Notes under the pieces: generated by a model
Database searches by the model: none
What the model saw: only the letters and a program-made list of their open reading frames with translations
Told to the model about the DNA's origin: nothing
Translations under genes and position numbers: made by a program
In this document: in pieces, positions 17,838 to 25,553 of the stretch
Numbering within the stretch: position 1 is the stretch's first letter
How the letters are laid out: every line of letters begins with the position of its first letter
From: Mucilaginibacter saanensis
GTDB lineage: Bacteria; Bacteroidota; Bacteroidia; Sphingobacteriales; Sphingobacteriaceae
Length of the DNA stretch: 64,000 bases
Assembly (NCBI RefSeq): GCF_014200575.1
Contig: NZ_JACHBZ010000007.1
Coordinates: 239,146 to 303,145 of the forward strand
Direction of reading: 5' to 3'

Positions 17838-18461
17838 CTAAGCCGCTGTCGAATCCTCCACCAGTTCCACTTCGGCTACCGGGCTAAACAGGTAAACCCG
17901 TTTGGTGGCTATCTCCACGCATTTAAAACGCTTGCGCAGTTGTTCTTCCTTACGGAAAATACGGTCGCCTTTTATTTTGAAGAGGGCCTTAAACGGAACT
18001 TTCTCTACCGTTAGCATGGCTTCTTTTGGGGCATCGTATTTACGCAGGGAGCGGTACAGATTAAGGTCTGAACAACTGGATGCAGCCGGGTTATCCAGGT
18101 AGTTGGTAATGGCATGTTTAACATCATGCGGGAAAATATCCTTTTCAAAAAAAGGCTGCATCATTTTTTTGAAGTTGCCTTTCCACTCGGTACCGTGTGG
18201 CTTGGCTTTGTGCTTATGCTCGTTCCAGGTGTGCAGATGTGCAAACTCATGTACCGTGGTTACCAGGAAAGCATAGGGATTTAAATCGTAATTAACAGAG
18301 ATGCGATGCCCTTTGCCGCCGTATGGGGAGCGGTAGTCGCCAAATTTGGTGCCGCGGTTACGCGAAATTTTAAACTCGCATTTAAAGTAATCAATCCAGC
18401 GGCCAATCAGGGGCGCCGCGTCTGGCGGAAGATATCTTTCTAAAACTTTTACTTTATCCAA
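17838..18461 (-). CDS. SprT-like domain-containing protein, TTG start
   Basis: A 207-residue protein with a SprT-like zinc-peptidase core: HEFAH at residues 71-75, preceded by KGHRISVNYDLNPYAF and followed by HGTEWKGNFKKMMQPF. SprT/Spartan relatives are DNA-associated metalloproteases, but the bacterial branch is uncharacterised. The only usable start is TTG at 18461: a stop lies two codons upstream and GAGG is placed well as a ribosome binding site (TGAGGTAAAAATTG). The next Met would remove the zinc motif. Confidence 0.88.
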   Translation of the reverse strand: MDKVKVLERYLPPDAAPLIGRWIDYFKCEFKISRNRGTKFGDYRSPYGGKGHRISVNYDLNPYAFLVTTVHEFAHLHTWNEHKHKAKPHGTEWKGNFKKMMQPFFEKDIFPHDVKHAITNYLDNPAASSCSDLNLYRSLRKYDAPKEAMLTVEKVPFKALFKIKGDRIFRKEEQLRKRFKCVEIATKRVYLFSPVAEVELVEDSTAA

Positions 18462-18584
18462 TTTTTACCTCAATACAAATATAAGGATTTTGGCAGTTGG
18501 TAGTTCAAATGCTAAGGTTGATAGTTTGTAAAGTTTTTAACTTCAGGCCAAATTATCCACAGTGGGTAAATGTCGGTCTGAAAT

Positions 18585-20699
18585 TTACTTCAGCCAGTGA
18601 TAAACTATAAAGCTGGCGGTGTAGGCCAGGGCGGTCATGTAGGCAAACTGGGCAGCGGGCCAGCGCCAATCCTTGGTTTCGCGGTATACTACGGCAACGG
18701 TGCTGGCGCATTGCATGGCAAATGCATAAAACATCATGAGCGAGAAAGCAACGGCCAACGTAAACACAGGTTTCCCGGTATCTGGATTGGTGGCGCTGTG
18801 CATTTTTTGCTGCACCGACTCCAGTTTATCGGCATCGCCTTCCACGCTGTAAATGGTAGCCATGGTGCCCACAAAAACTTCGCGAGCGGCAAAGGAGCTG
18901 ATAAGGGCAATGCCTATCTTCCAGTCAAACCCAAGCGGCTTAATCACCGGTTCAATCACATGGCCAAATACGCCGGCGTAGGAGGTTTCCAGTTTTTCAG
19001 ATGCGATAACCTTGGTAAGGCTATCGGGTGTCATGATTTTGGTATATTGTTGCTGACTGTATTTTTGGTCAATGCGGGCAAAGGTATCGCCAGGGCCGTA
19101 TGATTTAAGTACCCATAGTATAATGGATACGGCTATGATCACTTTACCTGCCTGGAATACAAAGGTTTTAGAGCGGTCATACATGGTAAAAGCCACATTT
19201 TTCCATCGGGGCATACGGTATACCGGCAGCTCCATAATAAAGTAACCGCGCTCGCGGGCCTTTAAAATAAACTTCATGACAAAAGCTACCACCACTGCCG
19301 ATACAATGCTGAGCAGGTACATAGCGGTAAGCGCTAACCCTTGCAGGTTAAACAGCCACCATACATTGCGATTGGGCACAACCAACGCTATAAGCAAGGT
19401 ATAAACCGGTAACCGTGCAGAACAGGCCACTAGTGGGGTTACCATAATGGTGATCATACGATCTTTCCAGTTCTCGATATTCCTGGTGCTCATGATGGAT
19501 GGCACAGCACAGGCAAAGCCCCCGATTAATGGTACTACAGATTTGCCGTTAAGGCCAACCTTGCGCATTACCTTATCCATCATAAAAGTAACCCTTGACA
19601 TGTAGCCGGTATCTTCCAGGATGGATATCAGCGCAAATAAAATGGCTATTTGCGGTATAAATACCATTACGCCGCTCAATCCGGCAATTACTCCATCAAC
19701 CAGCAGGCTAACCAGCGGGCCAGCGGGTAATACTTTGGTGAGGCCACTTTGCACCCATATAAACAGATCCTCGATAAGCGACATCGGGTATGCCGACCAT
19801 GAAAATATGGCCTGGAATATAAACATCAGTATGGCAAAGAAAATTACAAAGCCAAATACTTTATGGGTAAGTATCTTGTCAATTTTATTACTTACGGTTT
19901 CATCATGTGCTGTGTCGGGCTTTTTAACCGTATCATAAAGCAAATCATTGATGAAATTGTAGCGGGCAATAGTTTCCGTAGCCTGTGCCTTTTGCGAATG
20001 AAAGGAGTTTTCTTTTTCCAGTTCTTCGATACGATCGCTTTGCTCGGTTGGCAGGTAGCTCAGGGTTTCATGCTGGTGGGCCAGCTGCAAGGCAAAATAA
20101 GGATTGTCAATTTTTAACTCGTCCTTTATTTGTGCTATTATTTGCGGGGCTATGACATCAACATCAATGGTATCCTGTTGCAGGGCTATTTTATTGGCAT
20201 AAGCAATGGTGCTCTTTAGCTGATCAATCCCTTTGATCTTGCGTGCCGAAACCGGAACCACGGGTACGCCCAGCTTTTTAGCAAACAAGTCAATATCGAT
20301 GGCGATGCCGGCTTTTTCAGATACATCAATCATATTTAAAGCCACCACTACGGGTATTTTTAAATCGGCTATCTGGGTATAAAGCAGCAGGTTGCGTTTC
20401 AGGTTTGACGCATCCAGTATTACCACGATCAGATCGGGTACCAGGCCTTTGGATTTATCGGCCAGTACAGAGAATACGATGGATTCGTCTTTACTTTTGG
20501 GGTAGATGCTGTAAGTTCCGGGCAGGTCAATGATCTCGGCCGTGCGACCATCAGGTAGCTGGCAAAATCCTGTTTTTTTGTCAACAGTAACCCCAGGAAA
20601 ATTTCCTATTTTTTGATTAAGACCGGTTAAAATGTTAAAGAGAGTTGATTTACCGGTGTTTGGATTTCCTACAAGTGCAACTCTTATATCGGCTTTCAA
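18585..20699 (-). CDS. feoB: Ferrous iron transport protein B
   Basis: A 704-residue Fe(II) transporter. It has an N-terminal GTPase domain (G1 GNPNTGKST at 11-19, G3 DLPGTYS near 58, G4 NMID near 122), a helical spacer, then the membrane core with two Gate regions (SVVPLIGGFACAVPSIMSTR, MVTPLVACSARLPVYTLL). Imports Fe(II) from the periplasm. Ten bases downstream of feoA; no feoC is seen. The start appears to be TTG (20699), because no ATG lies between the feoA stop and the conserved VALVGN strand. Confidence 0.96.
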   Translation of the reverse strand: MKADIRVALVGNPNTGKSTLFNILTGLNQKIGNFPGVTVDKKTGFCQLPDGRTAEIIDLPGTYSIYPKSKDESIVFSVLADKSKGLVPDLIVVILDASNLKRNLLLYTQIADLKIPVVVALNMIDVSEKAGIAIDIDLFAKKLGVPVVPVSARKIKGIDQLKSTIAYANKIALQQDTIDVDVIAPQIIAQIKDELKIDNPYFALQLAHQHETLSYLPTEQSDRIEELEKENSFHSQKAQATETIARYNFINDLLYDTVKKPDTAHDETVSNKIDKILTHKVFGFVIFFAILMFIFQAIFSWSAYPMSLIEDLFIWVQSGLTKVLPAGPLVSLLVDGVIAGLSGVMVFIPQIAILFALISILEDTGYMSRVTFMMDKVMRKVGLNGKSVVPLIGGFACAVPSIMSTRNIENWKDRMITIMVTPLVACSARLPVYTLLIALVVPNRNVWWLFNLQGLALTAMYLLSIVSAVVVAFVMKFILKARERGYFIMELPVYRMPRWKNVAFTMYDRSKTFVFQAGKVIIAVSIILWVLKSYGPGDTFARIDQKYSQQQYTKIMTPDSLTKVIASEKLETSYAGVFGHVIEPVIKPLGFDWKIGIALISSFAAREVFVGTMATIYSVEGDADKLESVQQKMHSATNPDTGKPVFTLAVAFSLMMFYAFAMQCASTVAVVYRETKDWRWPAAQFAYMTALAYTASFIVYHWLK

Positions 20700-20709
20700 T
20701 GTGACTGAA

Positions 20710-20925
20710 CTACTGCAAAATTATGGTGGAGGCTTCAAATTTACGCAGACTTAACTGGTAGCCCGAAACATGTATAGCAATAGGATCGCCAAGGGGGGCA
20801 ATACGTGAAATTCTTATTTCCTCGCCTGGCAAGCAACCCATTTCCATCAGCTTTACTGACATTTCCAAATCAGTAAATTCCTTTACAATTCCTATTTCGC
20901 CTACTTCAAGTTGTGAAAGTGTCAT
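20710..20925 (-). CDS. feoA: Ferrous iron transport protein A
   Basis: A 71-residue SH3-like protein with the FeoA pattern: LEVGEIGIVKEF, MEMGCLPGEEIRISRIAPLG and PIAIHVSGYQLSLR. FeoA assists FeoB in iron uptake. The first gene of the feoAB operon, with GAGG upstream of the ATG and a good promoter about 20-50 bp ahead. Confidence 0.95.
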   Translation of the reverse strand: MTLSQLEVGEIGIVKEFTDLEMSVKLMEMGCLPGEEIRISRIAPLGDPIAIHVSGYQLSLRKFEASTIILQ

Positions 20926-20944
20926 CGTATAATTTTATCCTCAG

Positions 20945-20979
20945 CAAATGTAATCTTATTTATATTAAATCCAAATAAG
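20945..20979 (-). promoter_or_regulatory. feoAB promoter with overlapping inverted repeat
   Basis: On the minus strand TTTG (20975-20972) and TACATTTG (20952-20945) are 19 bases apart, an exact fit to the Bacteroidota -33/-7 consensus, ending 19 bp before the feoA ATG. An inverted repeat CTTATTT/AAATAAG (20955-20961 and 20973-20979) covers the spacer and the -33 element, a natural position for a repressor such as an iron-responsive Fur or DtxR-type protein. The regulator is an inference. Confidence 0.65.
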
Positions 20980-20990
20980 AGAGGTGGAAT

Positions 20991-21195
20991 TGATGTGCAA
21001 ATGTGCAAATTCCAGATGTGCAGATAAGAAATGATAAAATAATGACTGTGGTGGATGTGCAGTGTGCGGATTAACTCCGTTGAGAGCTTCGCCGTTTAAG
21101 ATGTGAAGATGTCCGGAAGATCTCGCTTTCCTTATTATTTAGCATGAGCAATCCCATCATCTGCACGCCAGCATATTTGCACATCCGCACATCAG
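20991..21195. repeat. 205-bp element with inverted GATGTGCAAATGTGC ends
   Basis: The left end (20991-21029) has GATGTGCAAATGTGCAAAT and a further GATGTGCAGAT; the right end (21158-21195) carries the complement, reading GATGTGCGGATGTGCAAATA on the minus strand. An internal copy GGATGTGCAGTGTGCGGA is at 21053-21070. The inverted ends suggest a MITE-like or repeat-pair element inserted between feoA and the gcvH operon. Confidence 0.65.
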
Positions 21196-21307
21196 GAAGT
21201 TCTACCTTCCCGAAATGGGGGCAGCCGCAGCCTTTTTTAAATATACCGCATGATGACAGGCTCATTAAAACCACCGCTGTCAATAATATCCATTTACTTT
21301 TTGCCAT
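21071..21307 (-). CDS. Small lipoprotein with repeat-derived C-terminus
   Basis: A 78-residue protein from ATG 21307, overlapping the vanZ-like gene end by 14 bp. The signal ILLTAVVLMSLSSC gives a lipobox Cys, followed by a short Cys-rich stretch GIFKKGCGCPHFGKVEL. From about residue 38 on, the reading frame lies inside the GATGTGC repeat element (DVRMCKYAGVQMMG and beyond), and the tail SHLKRRSSQRS looks random. The original protein may have been only about 40 residues long. Function unknown. Confidence 0.6.
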   Translation of the reverse strand: MAKSKWILLTAVVLMSLSSCGIFKKGCGCPHFGKVELPDVRMCKYAGVQMMGLLMLNNKESEIFRTSSHLKRRSSQRS

Positions 21308-21689
21308 CTCCAATTGATAATACGGTTACCATTACACCAAAAATACCCATGCAGGCGCCAAGGCTGTCTGCAAACAGGTCGTTCCAGTCGGCACTGCGCC
21401 AGGTGAATATATAAAGCTGCAGCAGCTCAATTAACCCGCCAAAGGCAATAGCCACCAGGGTAACCGCTATGGCTTGCTTATACGAAAAAGCAACAGGCTT
21501 TTGTTGTCTTATAATGCCGCTGCAAACCAGTACTACCCAGGTAAAAAAGAAACCGGTATGGGTTAGTTTATCAAACCCGGCAAAAAACATGGGCGAGTCG
21601 CCCACATCACCCAAATCTGCGGAGCACATAATAAAAATAAATAAGGCCCACAAAATAGCGGGCCCGTGATATTTTAAAAATGGCTTCAT
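21294..21689 (-). CDS. VanZ family membrane protein
   Basis: A 131-residue protein with four membrane helices in the VanZ pattern: ILWALFIFIMCSADLG at the start, FAGFDKLTHTGFFFTWVVLV with the conserved Asp-Lys-His block, and ELLQLYIFTWRSADWNDLFADSLGA. VanZ relatives are small membrane proteins of unclear role, first noted in glycopeptide resistance. Its start follows the gcvH stop directly, so the two are cotranscribed. Confidence 0.9.
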   Translation of the reverse strand: MKPFLKYHGPAILWALFIFIMCSADLGDVGDSPMFFAGFDKLTHTGFFFTWVVLVCSGIIRQQKPVAFSYKQAIAVTLVAIAFGGLIELLQLYIFTWRSADWNDLFADSLGACMGIFGVMVTVLSIGDGKK

Positions 21690-22070
21690 TTATACGCCGA
21701 TAATCGCTTTATAAGCATCAGCCGATAACAGTTCCTCTACATCAGCTGCATTAGCCAGGCTGATTTTTACCATCCAGCCTTCGCCGTAAGGGTCAGAGTT
21801 TACCAGTTCGGGCTGGTTGTTAAGTGCAGGGTTGGTTTCAGTAACTGTTCCGGTAACCGGCATAAACAGGTCTGATACGGTTTTTACAGCCTCAACGGTG
21901 CCAAAAACTTCATCTTTAGCAACTTCTTTCCCCAGGGATGCAATATCAATGTAAACAATATCGCCTAATTCGCCTTGGGCAAATTCGGTAATACCTATGT
22001 AAGCCTCATTGCCTTCAACTTTTATCCACTCGTGGTCTTTAGTGTATTTTAATTCAGCGGGAAAATTCAT
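21690..22070 (-). CDS. gcvH: Glycine cleavage system H protein
   Basis: A 126-residue lipoyl carrier. The lipoylation site is Lys63 in [25 protein letters not shown] near the N-terminus and [19 protein letters not shown] are typical. It shuttles the aminomethyl group between the P, T and L proteins, which are not in this window. First gene of the gcvH-vanZ-lipoprotein operon. ATG at 22070. Confidence 0.97.
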   Translation of the reverse strand: MNFPAELKYTKDHEWIKVEGNEAYIGITEFAQGELGDIVYIDIASLGKEVAKDEVFGTVEAVKTVSDLFMPVTGTVTETNPALNNQPELVNSDPYGEGWMVKISLANAADVEELLSADAYKAIIGV

Positions 22071-22090
22071 GTTGTTAAATTTTATGTCCT

Positions 22091-22121
22091 CAAAAATAAT
22101 AAAACTTTAGGCTATCACAAT
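22091..22121 (-). promoter_or_regulatory. Likely gcvH promoter
   Basis: On the minus strand the -7 element TATTTTTG (22098-22091) matches TAnnTTTG, and ATTG (22121-22118), one base off TTTG, lies 19 bases upstream. It ends 21 bp before the gcvH ATG. Confidence 0.45.
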
Positions 22122-22200
22122 AATTAAGATTTATTGTAAGCAGGATGGCCTGCGCTTTCCGTTGTTTATTTAAATATTAAGCGTTTGGGAAGATTATGGG

Positions 22201-22404
22201 TTTGGCTAAAGCCCTTATTGAGCTTTTTGATCCGCCCCATAAATGGGACGGCAATGAATATAAAGGCTATTTGCTTATTGTAATTTAGCATATTTCATTA
22301 TTTCCAATAAATGGGATGAATAGGAGTGTTTAACCCATTCCGATTATCATTGCCGTTGGCTTTAGCCGACAGATTGCAAATGAAAACTATAAGGCTTTAG
22401 CCAA
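22201..22404. repeat. Foldable 204-bp element with GGCTAAAGCC/GGCTTTAGCC ends (MITE-like)
   Basis: GGCTAAAGCC at 22204-22213 is matched in inverse by GGCTTTAGCC at 22358-22367 and again at 22393-22402. A second nested inverted pair is ACGGCAATGA (22248-22257) and TCATTGCCGT (22347-22356). Between them lie two AAATGGGA copies. The nested inverted repeats predict a long fold-back structure. No coding frame is present. It fills most of the 353-bp gap between gcvH and the next gene. Confidence 0.7.
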
Positions 22405-22423
22405 AATAGAGGTACGGCTATCA

Positions 22424-23140
22424 TTACGCTGCGTTCGAAATATATTTTACCAAACTCCTTTTAGCCACGGGCAATAAGGTTTGCTCCAGCGGAAAAGTGA
22501 TGTCGCTATGTACATAATATACCGCAGGATTGGGCAAAAATTTGTTGCGGTTTATCAGGTTGAGCTTAATGGCCTCGGGCGTGTTGGTGATGCTGTGCTC
22601 ATAGGTATCAATAAATGATACATTAATGCCACGGTATTTATCATCCTTACCTTCAAAAATGGTAATCCGGTATTCATAGATCCAGTTGGTACGTTCCTTA
22701 CCGTTGCGTAATGAAAAGTAACCGTGGTAAGGCATCAGCGGCGTAATACCAACCGGGTTAATGTTAAGGTGGCTTTCTACAAAATCATATATCTCTTTAC
22801 CTATTTGTATTGCCGGGTCCATTTTGCAGAGGGCATAAGCGATGATCTGCTCAATTTCCTGCATACTTTGGTCGTCCTGAATGATTTTTTGATAGGTTAA
22901 TTTTACGGCATCAATATCGGCCTGTGTTAATCGTTGTGGAAAGGCCTGTTGTAATAACGTTTTGTTTTTTTTAAAATCAATAAGGTTATTGTAATGAAAT
23001 ATCAGATCGGCAAGGTTGGGGTATAGCCTGCTTTTATCAAAATGGCGGTTAATTTCCTGTAAATAATTCAGCAGGAGATACTTTTTGTGTTCAAAATCAA
23101 TGTAACCCTCAATAAACCAGTTTACGCCTAATGAATTCAT
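22424..23140 (-). CDS. Conserved-looking protein of unknown function
   Basis: A 238-residue soluble protein that I cannot place. The N-terminal half is helical (FIEGYIDFEHKKYLLLNYLQ, then LADLIFHYNNLIDFKKNK). The C-terminal half is strand-rich with ITPLMPYHGYFSLRNG and YEYRITIFEGKDDKYRGINV. No signal peptide or membrane helix. The start at 23140 (MNSLGVNWF) is preferred over an ATG seven codons upstream because an AGGAG lies between them. It is divergent from the methyltransferase gene. Confidence 0.7.
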   Translation of the reverse strand: MNSLGVNWFIEGYIDFEHKKYLLLNYLQEINRHFDKSRLYPNLADLIFHYNNLIDFKKNKTLLQQAFPQRLTQADIDAVKLTYQKIIQDDQSMQEIEQIIAYALCKMDPAIQIGKEIYDFVESHLNINPVGITPLMPYHGYFSLRNGKERTNWIYEYRITIFEGKDDKYRGINVSFIDTYEHSITNTPEAIKLNLINRNKFLPNPAVYYVHSDITFPLEQTLLPVAKRSLVKYISNAA

Positions 23141-23197
23141 TTTCTTTCGGGCTCCTTTCAATAGCTTAAATTAAACAAAAAACACCAACTTTGCAAT

Positions 23198-23908
23198 ATG
23201 CCCTACGGAACCCTTTATTTAATACCCGTGCCTCTTGCCGATGAAGCGGCCGCAAAATCATTTACCCCGTACCTGATTGATACCATTAACAGTATCAAAG
23301 AGTACATTGTAGAAAATGAAAAGACTGCCCGCAAATTTTTGAAAGAGGCCGGACTAAAAACGCCTCAAAGCGAACTTACTATTCACGATTATAGTAAACA
23401 TAACCGTGATATGGGTAAAGCCGATTTTTTTAAAGGCCTGCAGGCCGGTAACGATGTTGGGCTAATGAGCGAAGCCGGCTGCCCCGGTATTGCTGATCCT
23501 GGTGCCGAAATTGTAGACAAAGCCCACCGCATGGGCATTAAAGTTGTTCCGCTGGTAGGGCCAAGCTCTATTTTGCTGGCTCTTATGGCCTCGGGTTTTA
23601 ATGGCCAAAGTTTTACGTTTAATGGCTACCTGCCTATTGATAAATTGCTGCGCAGCAAAAAGATCAAAGAGCTGGAAGGTTTGGCAACTAAGCTTGATCA
23701 GACACAGATTTTTATTGAAACCCCTTTCCGCAACAACCCTTTGTTGGAGGAGATATTGAAAACGGCCAGTCCTAAAACCAAACTCTGCATAGCCTGTGAT
23801 TTAACTGCTGCTACGGAGTTCGTGCAAACCAAAACCGTAGCCGATTGGCAAAAAAAGGTGCCCGAGTTGCACAAACGACCAACCATTTTTTTACTGTTTC
23901 ATGCATAA
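23198..23908 (+). CDS. SAM-dependent methyltransferase, tetrapyrrole methylase fold (RsmI-like)
   Basis: A 236-residue protein resembling RsmI (16S rRNA cytidine 2'-O-methyltransferase) and its Bacteroidota paralogues. TLYLIPVPLAD replaces the usual LYLVATPIGN; DVGLMSEAGCPGIADPGAEI and VVPLVGPSSILLALMASGF form the SAM-binding blocks; TQIFIETPFRN is a family motif. The altered N-terminal motif suggests a subgroup with its own substrate. It ends directly before the monooxygenase start codon (TAA-ATG), so the two are cotranscribed. Confidence 0.88.
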   Translation: MPYGTLYLIPVPLADEAAAKSFTPYLIDTINSIKEYIVENEKTARKFLKEAGLKTPQSELTIHDYSKHNRDMGKADFFKGLQAGNDVGLMSEAGCPGIADPGAEIVDKAHRMGIKVVPLVGPSSILLALMASGFNGQSFTFNGYLPIDKLLRSKKIKELEGLATKLDQTQIFIETPFRNNPLLEEILKTASPKTKLCIACDLTAATEFVQTKTVADWQKKVPELHKRPTIFLLFHA

Positions 23909-25513
23909 ATGACAATTACGCAGCCACATACCAGCGTTTTAATAATAGGGGCGGGTCCGTCAGGATTGATGATGGCTGCCCAACTGTTGCGGTATGGTGT
24001 GCAGCCTGTAATTATTGATAATAAACAAGGGCCAACCAACCAGTCAAAAGCATTGGCTGTGCAGGCCCGCTCGCTGGAGATATACCGCCAGATGGGGGTT
24101 ATTGACACCATTATTAAAGGAGGTAAGCAAGCCGCCGCTGTAGTTTTTAACCAGGAAGGAGCGGAGGTAGCTACCCTATCATTAAAAGATGTAGGCGAAG
24201 GGCAAACTGCTTTTCCGTTTGTGCATCTGTATCAGCAAAGCAAAAATGAGCGCTTGCTGCTTGATTATTTAACGCTTAACTGTTGCCCTGTTTATTGGAG
24301 TACATCGCTGTTAACGCTGGAGCAAAACAAGGAGCAGGTAACCGTGCAGTTGCAAACCGGCGATGAAACACAAACCCTCACTTGCAATTGGCTGGTAGGC
24401 GCCGATGGTGCGCATAGTTTGGTACGCAGGCAGTTACAAATTCCTTTTAATGGCGATACTTATCAGCATCAGTTTTATTTGGCCGATGTAAAAATAGCCA
24501 ATGTGTTTGGTAACCGCGTAAACCTGTTTTTATCAAAAAAGGGCTTCGCTGCGTTTTTTCCGATGCCTGAGGAGCAGTGTTATCGCATTGTGGGTAAACT
24601 GCCCAATGAGTTTGATAAAAAAGAGGGGCTGACCATAGAAGAAGCCTTGCCATATCTGAATGCTGTAACTGGTACGGCCATCCAGGTTGAAAATACCAAT
24701 TGGTTCACCACTTATCGCCTGCATCACCGCATGGCCGATAAATTCAGGCAGGGACGTTGCTTTTTAATAGGTGATGCCGCGCATATCCACTCGCCGGTTG
24801 GCGGGCAGGGCATGAATACTGGCCTACAGGATGCCTATAACCTGGCCTGGAAACTTGCGGGCGTGGTAAATGCCACACTCAGAGAAAATATTTTGGATAG
24901 CTATGCAGCCGAAAGGATGCCGGTTGCTAAAGATTTGCTGAACACCACCGACCGTGTTTTTAAAATGATACTATCGCGCAATTGGTTTGTTAGCTTGTTT
25001 AAGAAATGGGTATTGCCTACCGCTCTGAAAATAATATGGGGTAAACCAGCTTTAAGGGCTGAATTTTTTAAGCGCATATCACAAATAGGGATATCCTACC
25101 GCAATAGCCAGATCAATTTGCATTTAAGCCACACCGGACAAATAAAGGCCGGTGACAGGCTGCCTTATCTAAAAGTGTTTGACGAAAAGAAACAACAGGA
25201 AACAGACCTGCATGAATGGTGCAGCAAGCCGGGCTTTACCATGATAACCCTTGGTAAATTGCAGGAGATTGACCTGTTTACCTTAGCCAAGTGGATCACC
25301 CAAAAGTACCCTGTAAACCTTAATTTTTTTTACCTGCCGCCATCGGCAAAAAATCAGCAGGTATTTGAGGCTTTTGGTATTAAAGAAAATCAAAAGAAAG
25401 CCCTCATCGTTCGCCCGGATATGTACATCGGCTTTATTAATGATGTGGTGGACATTGATATGATGGATAATTACCTGCAGAATGTGGTAGGGGCAATAGC
25501 AGATAAGCTTTGA
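23909..25513 (+). CDS. FAD-dependent aromatic monooxygenase (PheA/TfdB/UbiH type)
   Basis: A 534-residue flavoprotein hydroxylase. The Rossmann motif is VLIIGAGPSGLMMAAQLL, the middle DG motif is WLVGADGAHSLVRRQL, and the second FAD motif is FLIGDAAHIHSPVGGQGMNT near residue 287. A C-terminal thioredoxin-like part starts near residue 410. It uses NAD(P)H and O2 to hydroxylate phenol-like substrates; the substrate is unknown. It follows the methyltransferase without a gap. An intradiol dioxygenase lies 3 kb away on the other strand, which could point to aromatic breakdown, but the two are not one operon. Confidence 0.9.
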   Translation: MTITQPHTSVLIIGAGPSGLMMAAQLLRYGVQPVIIDNKQGPTNQSKALAVQARSLEIYRQMGVIDTIIKGGKQAAAVVFNQEGAEVATLSLKDVGEGQTAFPFVHLYQQSKNERLLLDYLTLNCCPVYWSTSLLTLEQNKEQVTVQLQTGDETQTLTCNWLVGADGAHSLVRRQLQIPFNGDTYQHQFYLADVKIANVFGNRVNLFLSKKGFAAFFPMPEEQCYRIVGKLPNEFDKKEGLTIEEALPYLNAVTGTAIQVENTNWFTTYRLHHRMADKFRQGRCFLIGDAAHIHSPVGGQGMNTGLQDAYNLAWKLAGVVNATLRENILDSYAAERMPVAKDLLNTTDRVFKMILSRNWFVSLFKKWVLPTALKIIWGKPALRAEFFKRISQIGISYRNSQINLHLSHTGQIKAGDRLPYLKVFDEKKQQETDLHEWCSKPGFTMITLGKLQEIDLFTLAKWITQKYPVNLNFFYLPPSAKNQQVFEAFGIKENQKKALIVRPDMYIGFINDVVDIDMMDNYLQNVVGAIADKL

Positions 25514-25553
25514 TCAGCAACACCGGTTTACCCAGTGCATCGTCGCCCAAAAT

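Noticed and set aside
20991..21070. CRISPR-like direct repeats (GATGTGCAAATGTGC)
   Set aside because: The copies are short, irregularly spaced and inverted at the far end, without spacer regularity or cas genes.
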